From: CANCDA01 sp043757205
GTDB taxonomy: Bacteria; Pseudomonadota; Gammaproteobacteria; Burkholderiales; Burkholderiaceae_C
Assembly: GCA_043757205.1 (NCBI GenBank)
Contig: JAYVPU010000215.1
Location: forward strand, 1 to 19,075
Reading direction: 5' to 3'
DNA length: 19,075 nucleotides
Part shown: positions 1 through 6,881 of the stretch, piece by piece
How the letters are laid out: each line of letters begins with the position of its first letter
Numbering within the stretch: the stretch's first letter is position 1
Made by a program: the position numbers and the translations under genes
Notes under the pieces: generated by a model
The model's input: the letters and a program-made list of their open reading frames with translations, nothing else
What the model was told of the DNA's origin: nothing
Databases searched by the model: none

Positions 1-669
1 GCTCACCGATTTACGGCGGCTCAACTCCCAGGTGCGGGCGCTGTAGCGAAACGGCTTGCTGGTCAGCGCACCGACCGGGCAGATGTCGATCATGTTGCCC
101 GACAATTCGGAGTCGACCGACATCCCGACAAAGGTTTCAATCTCTGCGTGCTCACCACGGTGCGACATGCCCAACTCCATCACGCCGGCCACTTCCTGAC
201 CGAAACGCACACAGCGCGTGCAATGGATACAGCGGCTCATCTCTTCCATCGAGATCAGCGGGCCCGCATCCTTGTGAAACACGACGCGTTTTTCTTCTTC
301 GTAACGCGACGAAGACGCACCATAGCCGACGGCCAGATCCTGCAATTGACACTCGCCACCCTGGTCGCAAATCGGGCAATCCAGCGGGTGGTTGATGAGC
401 AAGAACTCCATCACAGACTTTTGCGCCTTGATGGCCTTGTCGCTCTTGGTGCGAACAATCATGCCCAGGCTCACTGGCGTGGCGCAGGCCGGCATGGGCT
501 TGGGCATTTTTTCAACATCGACCAGACACATGCGGCAGTTGGCCGCGATGCTGAGTTTCTTGTGATAACAAAAATGTGGAATGTAGGTTCCCGCCTTGTC
601 AGCCGCATGCATGATCATGCTGCCCTCAAGGATCTCCACCTTCTTGCCGTCGAGTTCGATTTCAACCAT
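1..669 (-). CDS. nuoG: NADH-quinone oxidoreductase subunit G, N-terminal part (cut by window edge)
   Basis: This is the N-terminal 223 codons of the large iron-sulfur subunit of respiratory complex I; the 3' end lies outside the window. The protein passes electrons from the NADH-oxidising module along Fe-S clusters towards the quinone site in the peripheral arm on the cytoplasmic side of the membrane. Visible ligands are C34, C45, C48 and C62 (2Fe-2S cluster), H94, C98, C101 and C107 (the His/Cys 4Fe-4S cluster, motif HPLDCPICDQGGEC), and C147, C150, C153 and C197 (second 4Fe-4S cluster). The molybdopterin-oxidoreductase-like domain that normally follows is not in view. The ATG at 669 begins MVEIELDGKK, as expected for the family, 32 bases after the nuoF stop. 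It is the last visible gene of the nuoABCDEFG operon. Confidence 0.96.
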   Translation of the reverse strand, partial: MVEIELDGKKVEILEGSMIMHAADKAGTYIPHFCYHKKLSIAANCRMCLVDVEKMPKPMPACATPVSLGMIVRTKSDKAIKAQKSVMEFLLINHPLDCPICDQGGECQLQDLAVGYGASSSRYEEEKRVVFHKDAGPLISMEEMSRCIHCTRCVRFGQEVAGVMELGMSHRGEHAEIETFVGMSVDSELSGNMIDICPVGALTSKPFRYSARTWELSRRKSVS

Positions 670-701
670 GTTTGTGTGCTCGCTCTATCGCTTGTAGGTC
701 A

Positions 702-2078
702 TCAGACGTAGGCCGGGACCATGCAGGTCTTGTTCGCTACGTGGTGTTCGAATTCAGGACGGAAATGCTTGATCATGGCGCGCACCGGCATGGCCGCTGC
801 ATCGCCCAAGGCGCAGATGGTGCGACCCTGGATGTTTTCCGCCACGTTGTCGAGCAAGTCCAGGTCATCCGCACGGCCCAGACCGGTCTCAATCCGGTCC
901 ACCACGCGTGACAACCAACCCGTGCCTTCGCGGCAAGGCGTGCACTGGCCGCAGGACTCATGCATGTAAAAGTAGCTCAGACGTTGCAGCGCCTTGACCA
1001 TGCAACGGCTGTCGTCCAGCACGATAACCGCGCCTGAGCCCAACATCGAGCCCGCCTTGGCGATGGAGTCGTAGTCCATGGTGCATGCCATCATGATGTC
1101 GGCTGGCAATACGGGCGACGATGAGCCGCCCGGAATGACGGCCTTGAGCGTGCGCCCTTTGCGCACGCCACCGGCCAACTCCAGCAGTTTGGCAAACGGC
1201 GTGCCCATCGGCACCTCGTAGTTGCCCGGCAACTCGACGTCACCACTGACCGAATAAATCTTGGTGCCGCCGTTATTAGGCTTGCCGCATTCCAGATAGG
1301 CCTGACCACCGTTGCGGATGATCCAGGGCACGGCGGCGAAAGTCTCAGTGTTGTTGATGGTGGTGGGCTTGCCGTACAGGCCAAAACTGGCGGGGAACGG
1401 TGGCTTGAAGCGGGGTTGGCCCTTCTTGCCCTCCAGCGACTCCAGCAAGGCGGTTTCTTCACCGCAGATGTAGGCCCCGAAGCCGTGCGCCGCATGCAGC
1501 TGAAAGCTGAAGTTGCTGCCTAGAATTTTGTCGCCCAAGAAGCCTGCAGCACGGGCTTCTTCCAGCGCCTCTTCAAACCGGTCATAGGTCTGGAAGATTT
1601 CACCGTGAATGTAGTTGTAGCCCACCGAAATGCCCATGGCATAGGCCGCAATCGCCATGCCTTCGATCACGATGTGCGGGTTGAATTGCAAGATGTCACG
1701 GTCTTTGCAGGTACCGGGCTCGCCCTCGTCGGAGTTGCACACCAGGTACTTTTGACCGGGGAACTGACGCGGCATGAAGCTCCACTTCAAACCGGTCGGG
1801 AAACCCGCACCGCCGCGACCGCGCAGAGCCGAGTCTTTGACCGTGGCAATCACCTGGTCTTGCGTCATGCCCGCGACATCGGCGTCGCTGTTCGGCGTTG
1901 TTCCGTCTTGCCCCAAAATCTTGCGCAAGGCTTGGTAGCCGCCGCGCGCGACATAGTCTTCGAAGCGCCAGTTGGCACCATCCAGACCCGCCATGATTTG
2001 CGGATTGATGTGCCGATCATGAAAGCTGGTTTGCACGCCAGTAGCGGCAAACTGGGAGAGAATTTGTTCAGCGTTCAT
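702..2078 (-). CDS. nuoF: NADH-quinone oxidoreductase subunit F (NADH- and FMN-binding)
   Basis: NuoF is the entry point of complex I: it binds NADH and FMN and holds the N3 4Fe-4S cluster. The FMN/NADH-binding glycine-rich segment GRGGAGFPTGLKW lies at about residues 87-99. The cluster motif SCGQCTPCREG lies near residue 365, with the fourth cysteine in ICALG near residue 412. The length of 458 residues is somewhat longer than E. coli NuoF but the domains look complete. The ATG at 2078 overlaps the nuoE stop by one base (TGATG). A GTG one codon upstream (2081) is an alternative start that would give a four-base overlap. Both imply translational coupling to nuoE. Confidence 0.97.
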   Translation of the reverse strand: MNAEQILSQFAATGVQTSFHDRHINPQIMAGLDGANWRFEDYVARGGYQALRKILGQDGTTPNSDADVAGMTQDQVIATVKDSALRGRGGAGFPTGLKWSFMPRQFPGQKYLVCNSDEGEPGTCKDRDILQFNPHIVIEGMAIAAYAMGISVGYNYIHGEIFQTYDRFEEALEEARAAGFLGDKILGSNFSFQLHAAHGFGAYICGEETALLESLEGKKGQPRFKPPFPASFGLYGKPTTINNTETFAAVPWIIRNGGQAYLECGKPNNGGTKIYSVSGDVELPGNYEVPMGTPFAKLLELAGGVRKGRTLKAVIPGGSSSPVLPADIMMACTMDYDSIAKAGSMLGSGAVIVLDDSRCMVKALQRLSYFYMHESCGQCTPCREGTGWLSRVVDRIETGLGRADDLDLLDNVAENIQGRTICALGDAAAMPVRAMIKHFRPEFEHHVANKTCMVPAYV

Positions 2079-2575
2079 CACGTTGCACTCGCAGACTTGA
2101 GGCCATCGATCAGTTGATCCAGCTTGTCATTGCTCATGAAGCTGCACATGGTGCGGTCATTGACCAGCATCACAGGAGAATCAGCGCAAGCCCCCAGACA
2201 CTCGCTTTGTTGCAGGGTGAACAGGCCATCAGGCGTGGTCTCACCCATGTGGATGCCCAGTTTGAGCTCCAGGTGCTTCAAGGCCACTGCACCATCACGC
2301 AACTGGCAAGGCAGATTGGTGCAGACGTTGAGCTTGTACTTGCCGCACGGCTTTTGGTTGTACATGTTGTAGAAGGTCGTCACTTCATGCACAGCCATGG
2401 GAGCCATTCCCAAGTAAGCGGCGACTTCGCGCTCGCTATCGGTGCTGACATAACCTAGTTCTTGCTGGACGATGGCCAGACAGGCCATGACGGCGGATTG
2501 CGCCTGATCGGCAGGGAACTTGGCGACCTCTTTGGCAAATCGCGCATGCATCGAAAGGGTAACGTTGACGCTCAT
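2078..2575 (-). CDS. nuoE: NADH-quinone oxidoreductase subunit E (2Fe-2S, thioredoxin-like)
   Basis: This 165-residue protein is the 24-kDa-type subunit of complex I and partners NuoF in the NADH dehydrogenase module. It carries the N1a 2Fe-2S cluster. The four ligands are visible as C85 and C90 (CTNLPC) and C126 and C130 (CLGAC), the usual C-x4-C and C-x3-C arrangement. The N-terminal half is helical (residues about 10-60) and the C-terminal half is the thioredoxin-like fold. Its start overlaps the end of nuoD by four bases (ATGA), and its stop touches the nuoF start, so the three genes are tightly coupled. Confidence 0.97.
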   Translation of the reverse strand: MSVNVTLSMHARFAKEVAKFPADQAQSAVMACLAIVQQELGYVSTDSEREVAAYLGMAPMAVHEVTTFYNMYNQKPCGKYKLNVCTNLPCQLRDGAVALKHLELKLGIHMGETTPDGLFTLQQSECLGACADSPVMLVNDRTMCSFMSNDKLDQLIDGLKSASAT

Positions 2576-3825
2576 CGATCAATCTCTCCAAACACAATGT
2601 CCATCGTACCGATGATGGCCACGGCGTCGGCAATCATGTGGCCGCTGGACATCTCGTTCATACCCGCGAGGTGGGCAAAACCGGGGGCACGAATTTTCAG
2701 GCGGTAGGGCTTGTTAGCCCCGTCACTCACGATGTAAATACCGAACTCACCCTTGGGGTGCTCGACGGCGGCGTAGGCTTCGCCCTCAGGCACGTGGAAG
2801 CCTTCGGTGAAGAGTTTGAAATGGTGAATTAACTCTTCCATGTTGGACTTCATGGACTCACGGCTGGGTGCGGCCACCTTGTGGTTGTCGGTGATCACCG
2901 GGCCCGGGTTGACACGCAGCCAATCCACACACTGTTTGATGATGCGGTTGGATTGGTTCATCTCTTCCATGCGCACCAGGTAACGGTCGTAGCAGTCACC
3001 GGTGGTGCCGACCGGAATGTCGAAGTCCATCTTGTCGTACACGTCGTAGGGCTGCTTCTTGCGCAAGTCCCAGGCCACACCCGAGCCGCGCAGCATCGCA
3101 CCTGAGAAGCCCAGGTTCAAAGCACGCTCAGGTGTGACGACGCCAATGCCCACGGTGCGCTGCTTCCAGATGCGGTTGTCGGTCAACAGCGTGTGGTATT
3201 CCGCCAGATATGTGGGGAAGCGCTGTGTGAAGTCGTCAATGAAGTCGAGCAGGGAGCCTTGACGGTTGGTGTTGAATTCGCTGATCGCTTTGGCATTGCG
3301 CACCTTGCTCGCCTTGTACTGCGGCATGGTGTCAGGCAGGTCACGGTACACGCCGCCTGGGCGAAAGTAGGCGGCATGCATGCGCGCGCCGGAGACGGCC
3401 TCGTACATGTCAAACAGGTCTTCGCGCTCGCGAAATGCGTAGAGCAGAATGGTCATGGCACCGCAGTCCAGACCGTGCGCGCCGACCCACAAGAGGTGGT
3501 TTAACAGGCGGGTAATTTCAGAGAACATCACTCGAATGTACTGCGCACGAATCGGCACCTCGATGCCCATCATCTTTTCAATCGTCAAGCAATAGGCGTG
3601 CTCATTGCACATCATCGAGACGTAGTCCAGTCTGTCCATATAGGGCAAGGATTGGATGTAGGTCTTGCTCTCCGCCAGTTTTTCTGTGGCGCGGTGCAGC
3701 AAGCCGATGTGCGGGTCAGCGCGCTGAATGACTTCGCCGTCGAGCTCCAACACCAGACGCAGCACGCCGTGCGCGGCCGGGTGTTGCGGTCCGAAGTTGA
3801 GGGTGTAGTTTTTTATTTCTGCCAT
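2572..3825 (-). CDS. nuoD: NADH-quinone oxidoreductase subunit D (49-kDa type)
   Basis: NuoD is the 49-kDa subunit of complex I, derived from the large subunit of NiFe hydrogenases. With NuoB it forms the quinone-binding pocket at the junction of peripheral and membrane arms. The 417-residue protein starts MAEIKNYTLNFGPQHPAAHG, where the HPAAHG loop contributes to the quinone site, and ends VFGEIDR, the conserved family C-terminus. It is separate from nuoC, unlike the E. coli nuoCD fusion. No clear ribosome binding site precedes the ATG at 3825; the expected position is next to a strong hairpin spanning the nuoC-nuoD junction, which suggests coupling to nuoC translation. Confidence 0.97.
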   Translation of the reverse strand: MAEIKNYTLNFGPQHPAAHGVLRLVLELDGEVIQRADPHIGLLHRATEKLAESKTYIQSLPYMDRLDYVSMMCNEHAYCLTIEKMMGIEVPIRAQYIRVMFSEITRLLNHLLWVGAHGLDCGAMTILLYAFREREDLFDMYEAVSGARMHAAYFRPGGVYRDLPDTMPQYKASKVRNAKAISEFNTNRQGSLLDFIDDFTQRFPTYLAEYHTLLTDNRIWKQRTVGIGVVTPERALNLGFSGAMLRGSGVAWDLRKKQPYDVYDKMDFDIPVGTTGDCYDRYLVRMEEMNQSNRIIKQCVDWLRVNPGPVITDNHKVAAPSRESMKSNMEELIHHFKLFTEGFHVPEGEAYAAVEHPKGEFGIYIVSDGANKPYRLKIRAPGFAHLAGMNEMSSGHMIADAVAIIGTMDIVFGEIDR

Positions 3826-3832
3826 AAAACAG

Positions 3833-3858
3833 TCACTGAGCGCTAAAGCGCTCAGTGA
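3833..3858 (-). promoter_or_regulatory. Intercistronic hairpin at the nuoC-nuoD junction
   Basis: A perfect 11-bp inverted repeat (arm TCACTGAGCGC, four-base loop TTTA on the transcript) covers the nuoC stop codon and ends seven bases before the nuoD ATG. No U-run follows, so it is not a normal terminator. It occupies the place where a ribosome binding site for nuoD would lie. It may couple translation, mark a processing site, or stabilise the upstream mRNA. Confidence 0.7.
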
Positions 3859-4460
3859 ATTCCTCCGTAGTTGTCTTCACGGATGATGCGGGGGGTGATT
3901 TCACGCGGCTCGATGGTGACGGGCTGGTAGATCACGCGCTTTTGCTCGGCGTCGTAACGCATCTCCACCTCGCCGCTGAGCGGGAAGTCTTTGCGGAAAG
4001 GGTGACCAATGAAACCGTAGTCGGTGAGGATGCGACGCAAGTCGTCGTGACCTTCAAACACAATGCCAAACAGGTCAAACGCTTCGCGCTCGAACCAGTT
4101 GGCCGAATTCCAAACAGGATTGACCGAGGGCACCACGGGGAAATGATCGTCAGGCGCAAACACCTTGAGGCGCAAACGCTGGTTCAAGGCGATGGACTGG
4201 AGATGAGAAACAACGCAGTAACGCGAACCTTCCCACAAACCTTCTTTGTAGTCGGAGTAGTCCAGACCACACAAGTCCATCAACTGGTCGAACTCGCAGC
4301 CAGGTGTGTCGCGCAAGAGTTGCGCCGCGGCCAAATAGTCGGCTGCCGACACCTCGACGGTGACTTCACCCAAGCGAACGTTGATGTCTTTAACGCGATC
4401 ACCCAAAACAGTCACAACGGTGTCTTTGATCGCAAGCGGATTTACAGCAAAAACAGTCAT
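3852..4460 (-). CDS. nuoC: NADH-quinone oxidoreductase subunit C (30-kDa type)
   Basis: NuoC is the 30-kDa connecting subunit of complex I and contacts NuoD and NuoB in the peripheral arm. It has no cofactor. The family signature is visible in the stretch WFEREAFDLFGIVFEGHDDLRRILTDYGF, given here as its key elements: ERE, FDLFGI, HPDLRRI-like GHDDLRRI, and then GHPFRKDFP. I chose the ATG at 4460 (protein MTVFAVNPLAI, 202 residues) because GAGGA lies eight bases upstream. A longer reading from a TTG at 4484 would overlap nuoB and has no support. The gene starts ten bases after the nuoB stop. Confidence 0.96.
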   Translation of the reverse strand: MTVFAVNPLAIKDTVVTVLGDRVKDINVRLGEVTVEVSAADYLAAAQLLRDTPGCEFDQLMDLCGLDYSDYKEGLWEGSRYCVVSHLQSIALNQRLRLKVFAPDDHFPVVPSVNPVWNSANWFEREAFDLFGIVFEGHDDLRRILTDYGFIGHPFRKDFPLSGEVEMRYDAEQKRVIYQPVTIEPREITPRIIREDNYGGIH

Positions 4461-4470
4461 CGGTTCGTCC

Positions 4471-4947
4471 TCAAGTGCGCGCAATGGTTTGCGTGCGGCG
4501 AATTTTTTGCTGCAGCTGGATGATGCCGTAAATCAGCGCCTCCGCCGTGGGCGGGCAGCCCGGCACATAGACATCCACGGGTACGATGCGGTCGCAACCG
4601 CGCACCACTGAATAACTGTAGTGGTAGTAGCCACCACCATTGGCACAAGAGCCCATGGACAACACCCAGCGTGGCTCGCTCATCTGGTCGTACACCTTGC
4701 GCAAAGCGGGGGCCATTTTGTTGCACAACGTACCGGCCACAATCATCAAATCAGACTGACGCGGACTGGGGCGAAACACCAAACCAAAACGGTCGGTGTC
4801 ATAGCGCGCTGTGGCGGAATGCATCATCTCAACAGCGCAACAGGCCAAGCCAAACGACATCGGCCACAAGGAGCCCGTCTTGGCCCAATTCATCACCGAG
4901 TCATAGGACGTGGTGACGAAGCCTTCTTTGAATACACCTTCAATCAT
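4471..4947 (-). CDS. nuoB: NADH-quinone oxidoreductase subunit B (N2 cluster)
   Basis: This 158-residue protein holds the terminal 4Fe-4S cluster N2, which reduces quinone in complex I. The cluster ligands are visible as the adjacent pair C36-C37 (GLACCAVEMM), C101 (GSCANGGG) and C131 (VPGCPPTAEAL). The length matches the short betaproteobacterial NuoB type. The ATG at 4947 follows AAGGA at about nine bases. The gene is separated from nuoA by a 122-base gap carrying a repeat element, while the spacing to nuoC is tight. Confidence 0.97.
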   Translation of the reverse strand: MIEGVFKEGFVTTSYDSVMNWAKTGSLWPMSFGLACCAVEMMHSATARYDTDRFGLVFRPSPRQSDLMIVAGTLCNKMAPALRKVYDQMSEPRWVLSMGSCANGGGYYHYSYSVVRGCDRIVPVDVYVPGCPPTAEALIYGIIQLQQKIRRTQTIART

Positions 4948-4964
4948 TGCAGCAATCCTTATTC

Positions 4965-5059
4965 AAGTGGCAAGCGTGTGGGCCAGTTTCATCGCCGGGC
5001 CGACCCAAGATGAAACCACCCCCTCGGGGGGCAGCGCAGCACACGAAGTGGCAAGCGTG
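4965..5059. repeat. Direct repeat and C/G hairpin in the nuoA-nuoB gap
   Basis: A 14-bp sequence, AAGTGGCAAGCGTG, occurs at 4965-4978 and again at 5046-5059. Between the copies lies a C-run/G-run hairpin (5019-5030, CCCCC then GGGGG). No start codon with a credible protein exists here. The arrangement looks like an insertion of a dispersed intergenic repeat into an operon whose neighbours normally lie closer together. That interpretation is inference; the copies themselves are seen directly. Confidence 0.6.
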
Positions 5060-5069
5060 GGGGTCATCT

Positions 5070-5429
5070 TCACTCCCAGTCCAGGGCACCTTTTTTCCAC
5101 TCGTAGACAAAGCCCACGACCAGAATACCCAGGAAGACCACTGCCGCCCAAAAACCACCCACACCCACATCCTTCAAGGCCACGGCCCAGGGAAACAAGA
5201 AGGCGATCTCCAGATCAAACAGGATGAAAAGAATGGCAACGAGGTAATAGCGCACATCGAACTTCATGCGCGCGTCTTCGAACGCTTCAAAGCCACACTC
5301 ATAAGGGGAATTTTTGGCAGCATCCGGGCGATTGGGGCCCAGGATATAACCCAAAACCTGGGGTGCGATGCCCACCCCGATACCCACCAAGATGAACAAC
5401 AAAACTGGAAGATATTGATCGAGGTTCAT
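5070..5429 (-). CDS. nuoA: NADH-quinone oxidoreductase subunit A (membrane)
   Basis: NuoA is a small membrane subunit of complex I at the junction between the two arms. The 119-residue protein has three hydrophobic segments, at about residues 6-26, 60-80 and 90-112. It has the conserved acidic loop, visible as KNSPYECGFEAF followed by KFDVRYYLVAILFILFDLE in part (key residues E-C-G and FDLE). It is the first gene of the nuo operon and follows tRNA-Leu. A terminator-like hairpin lies between the tRNA and this start. Confidence 0.96.
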   Translation of the reverse strand: MNLDQYLPVLLFILVGIGVGIAPQVLGYILGPNRPDAAKNSPYECGFEAFEDARMKFDVRYYLVAILFILFDLEIAFLFPWAVALKDVGVGGFWAAVVFLGILVVGFVYEWKKGALDWE

Positions 5430-5454
5430 CTTGAGATTCTGATCACTGCAAAAC

Positions 5455-5478
5455 CCTGTCAGGATTGACCCTGACAGG
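5455..5478 (-). terminator. Hairpin between tRNA-Leu and nuoA
   Basis: A perfect 9-bp stem (CCTGTCAGG / CCTGACAGG) with a six-base loop is followed on the transcript by GTTTTG. It lies ten bases after the tRNA 3' end and 25 bases before nuoA. It may be a weak terminator or processing hairpin for the tRNA, or a partial attenuator for read-through into the nuo operon. The U-run is short, so termination would be incomplete. Confidence 0.55.
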
Positions 5479-5487
5479 TCTGTTGTA

Positions 5488-5572
5488 TGGTGCCGTCGGC
5501 GAGACTCGAACTCGCACAGCTTTCGCCACTACCACCTCAAGATAGCGTGTCTACCAATTTCACCACGACGGC
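5488..5572 (-). tRNA. tRNA-Leu (anticodon GAG)
   Basis: The minus strand gives an 85-base class II tRNA with encoded CCA. The acceptor stem pairs GCCGTCG with CGACGGC. The anticodon stem is CTATC/GGTAG with loop TTGAGGT, giving anticodon GAG (positions 5536-5538), which reads CUC and CUU leucine codons. A long variable arm (TGGCGAAAGCTGT region) and the T-arm GTTCGAGTC confirm the leucine type. It sits between secG and nuoA, an arrangement also known in other betaproteobacteria. Confidence 0.97.
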
Positions 5573-5636
5573 TTATGTCATTTGCCCGGTTGGCTTGAGG
5601 ATTTTGGCTCACCGGATAATCCAGAATTTTACCCTG

Positions 5637-5672
5637 AAATCACCCCACTTCTCCTGAGGAGATGGGTGATTT
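5637..5672 (-). terminator. Long hairpin downstream of secG
   Basis: A 9-bp outer stem (AAATCACCC at 5637-5645 with GGGTGATTT at 5664-5672) encloses a second 5-bp hairpin TCTCC-TGA-GGAGA. It lies just after the secG stop and before the tRNA. No clear U-run follows on the minus strand, so it may be a terminator, or a 3'-end-protecting or processing structure for the qor-tpiA-secG message. Confidence 0.5.
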
Positions 5673-5681
5673 TCAAAGCGT

Positions 5682-6101
5682 TTACTTGGACGGGATTTGC
5701 GCTGGGCCAGGCACCACTGGCGCAGCAGGTGCAACAGCGGCTGGAGCGACGGCTGGTGCAGCGTTACCTGGGATTTGTCCAGCCGGGCCAGAAGCCACGC
5801 CTGCGGGTGCAGGAGCCACAACAGCCGCGCCATCCAGCACGCTGCCTGAACTCACGGGCCGGGCATTGCCGAGGTAAGCCAGCGCCAGCGTGGATGCGAA
5901 GAACACCGCCGCCAAAATGGCCGTGGTACGCGAGAGGAAGTTGGCGCTGCCACTAGCACCAAACAAGCTACCTGCGCTACCGCCACCAAAGGCCGCACCC
6001 ATGTCAGCCCCTTTGCCGTGCTGAATGAGGATCAGGCCAATCATGGCCAGCGCGGAGAGAACCTGAACCGTCAGGATAAGGGTCAAAAAAACATTACTCA
6101 T
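5682..6101 (-). CDS. secG: Preprotein translocase subunit SecG
   Basis: SecG is the small, non-essential subunit of the SecYEG protein-conducting channel in the inner membrane. The 139-residue protein has the expected two membrane helices, at about residues 3-25 and 58-79. Between them is the conserved loop IQHGKGADMGAAFGGG and then SLFGASGSANFLSR. The tail from about residue 85 is rich in Ala, Pro and Val, longer than in E. coli and of low complexity, as in many betaproteobacteria. AGGAACG precedes the ATG. The gene lies 36 bases after tpiA on the same strand. Confidence 0.95.
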   Translation of the reverse strand: MSNVFLTLILTVQVLSALAMIGLILIQHGKGADMGAAFGGGSAGSLFGASGSANFLSRTTAILAAVFFASTLALAYLGNARPVSSGSVLDGAAVVAPAPAGVASGPAGQIPGNAAPAVAPAAVAPAAPVVPGPAQIPSK

Positions 6102-6137
6102 AGTCGTTCCTAAATTAATAGCAGCTCACGCCCACAG

Positions 6138-6881
6138 TTATTGAGCTACAGCAATGATGGTTAAAAAATCCGGGGCCTTGAGCGACGCTCCTCCGACCAG
6201 ACCTCCGTCGATATCGGTCTGCGCCAGCAATTGCGCGGCGTTGGCGGCATTCATGCTGCCACCGTACAGAATCTGAATGCGATCGGCGTGCGATGTGGCG
6301 GCTTGAAGTTGGGCGCGCAGCAAGGCATGCACCGCTTGCGCCTGCTCCGGCGTAGCGGTCTTGCCCGTGCCAATGGCCCACACTGGCTCATATGCGACCA
6401 CGATTTCACTGATGCAGTGGCCATTGAGGTGAATCACGGCGGCGAGTTGGCGCTTAACCACCTCCTCCGTCTTGCCCGCCTCGCGCTCTTGCAGCGTCTC
6501 GCCCACGCACACGATGGGCGTGATGCCTGCCGCCAGAGCGTGCTGCACCTTGACGGCCACCACGGTATCTGTTTCACCGTGGTACTGGCGACGCTCGGAA
6601 TGCCCCACGATGGCGTAGCGCACGCCTATGTCCTTGAGCATGGCAGCAGAATTTTCACCCGTGAAAGCACCCGACTCATGTGCGGACACGTCCTGCGCCC
6701 CCACATCAATGGCACTGCCTGTCAGTTGTTTTTGACATTGCGCCAAATACACCGCAGGCACGCACACGGCGATCTGGCAAGCCGGTGCTTTGAGTCCGAC
6801 CAACACATCTTTGAGCAAGGCTTCATTCGCCGTCAAGCTGCCGTTCATCTTCCAGTTGCCGGCAATCAATTGCTTTTTCAT
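6138..6881 (-). CDS. tpiA: Triosephosphate isomerase
   Basis: TpiA interconverts glyceraldehyde 3-phosphate and dihydroxyacetone phosphate in glycolysis and gluconeogenesis in the cytoplasm. All catalytic residues are visible: N9 and K11 in AGNWKMN, H94 in VGHSERRQ and E165 in AYEPVWAIGTGKTA. The phosphate-binding loop near the end reads LYGGSMNAAN. The length of 247 residues is typical. I chose the ATG at 6881 because the protein then begins MKKQLIAGNWKMNG. A longer in-frame reading upstream only mirrors the qor gene. The start overlaps the qor stop by four bases (ATGA). Confidence 0.97.
   Translation of the reverse strand: MKKQLIAGNWKMNGSLTANEALLKDVLVGLKAPACQIAVCVPAVYLAQCQKQLTGSAIDVGAQDVSAHESGAFTGENSAAMLKDIGVRYAIVGHSERRQYHGETDTVVAVKVQHALAAGITPIVCVGETLQEREAGKTEEVVKRQLAAVIHLNGHCISEIVVAYEPVWAIGTGKTATPEQAQAVHALLRAQLQAATSHADRIQILYGGSMNAANAAQLLAQTDIDGGLVGGASLKAPDFLTIIAVAQ

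Noticed and set aside
3855..4523. Open frame of 222 codons on the plus strand opposite nuoC
   Set aside because: It is antisense to a complete nuoC with all family motifs and shows no domain of its own.
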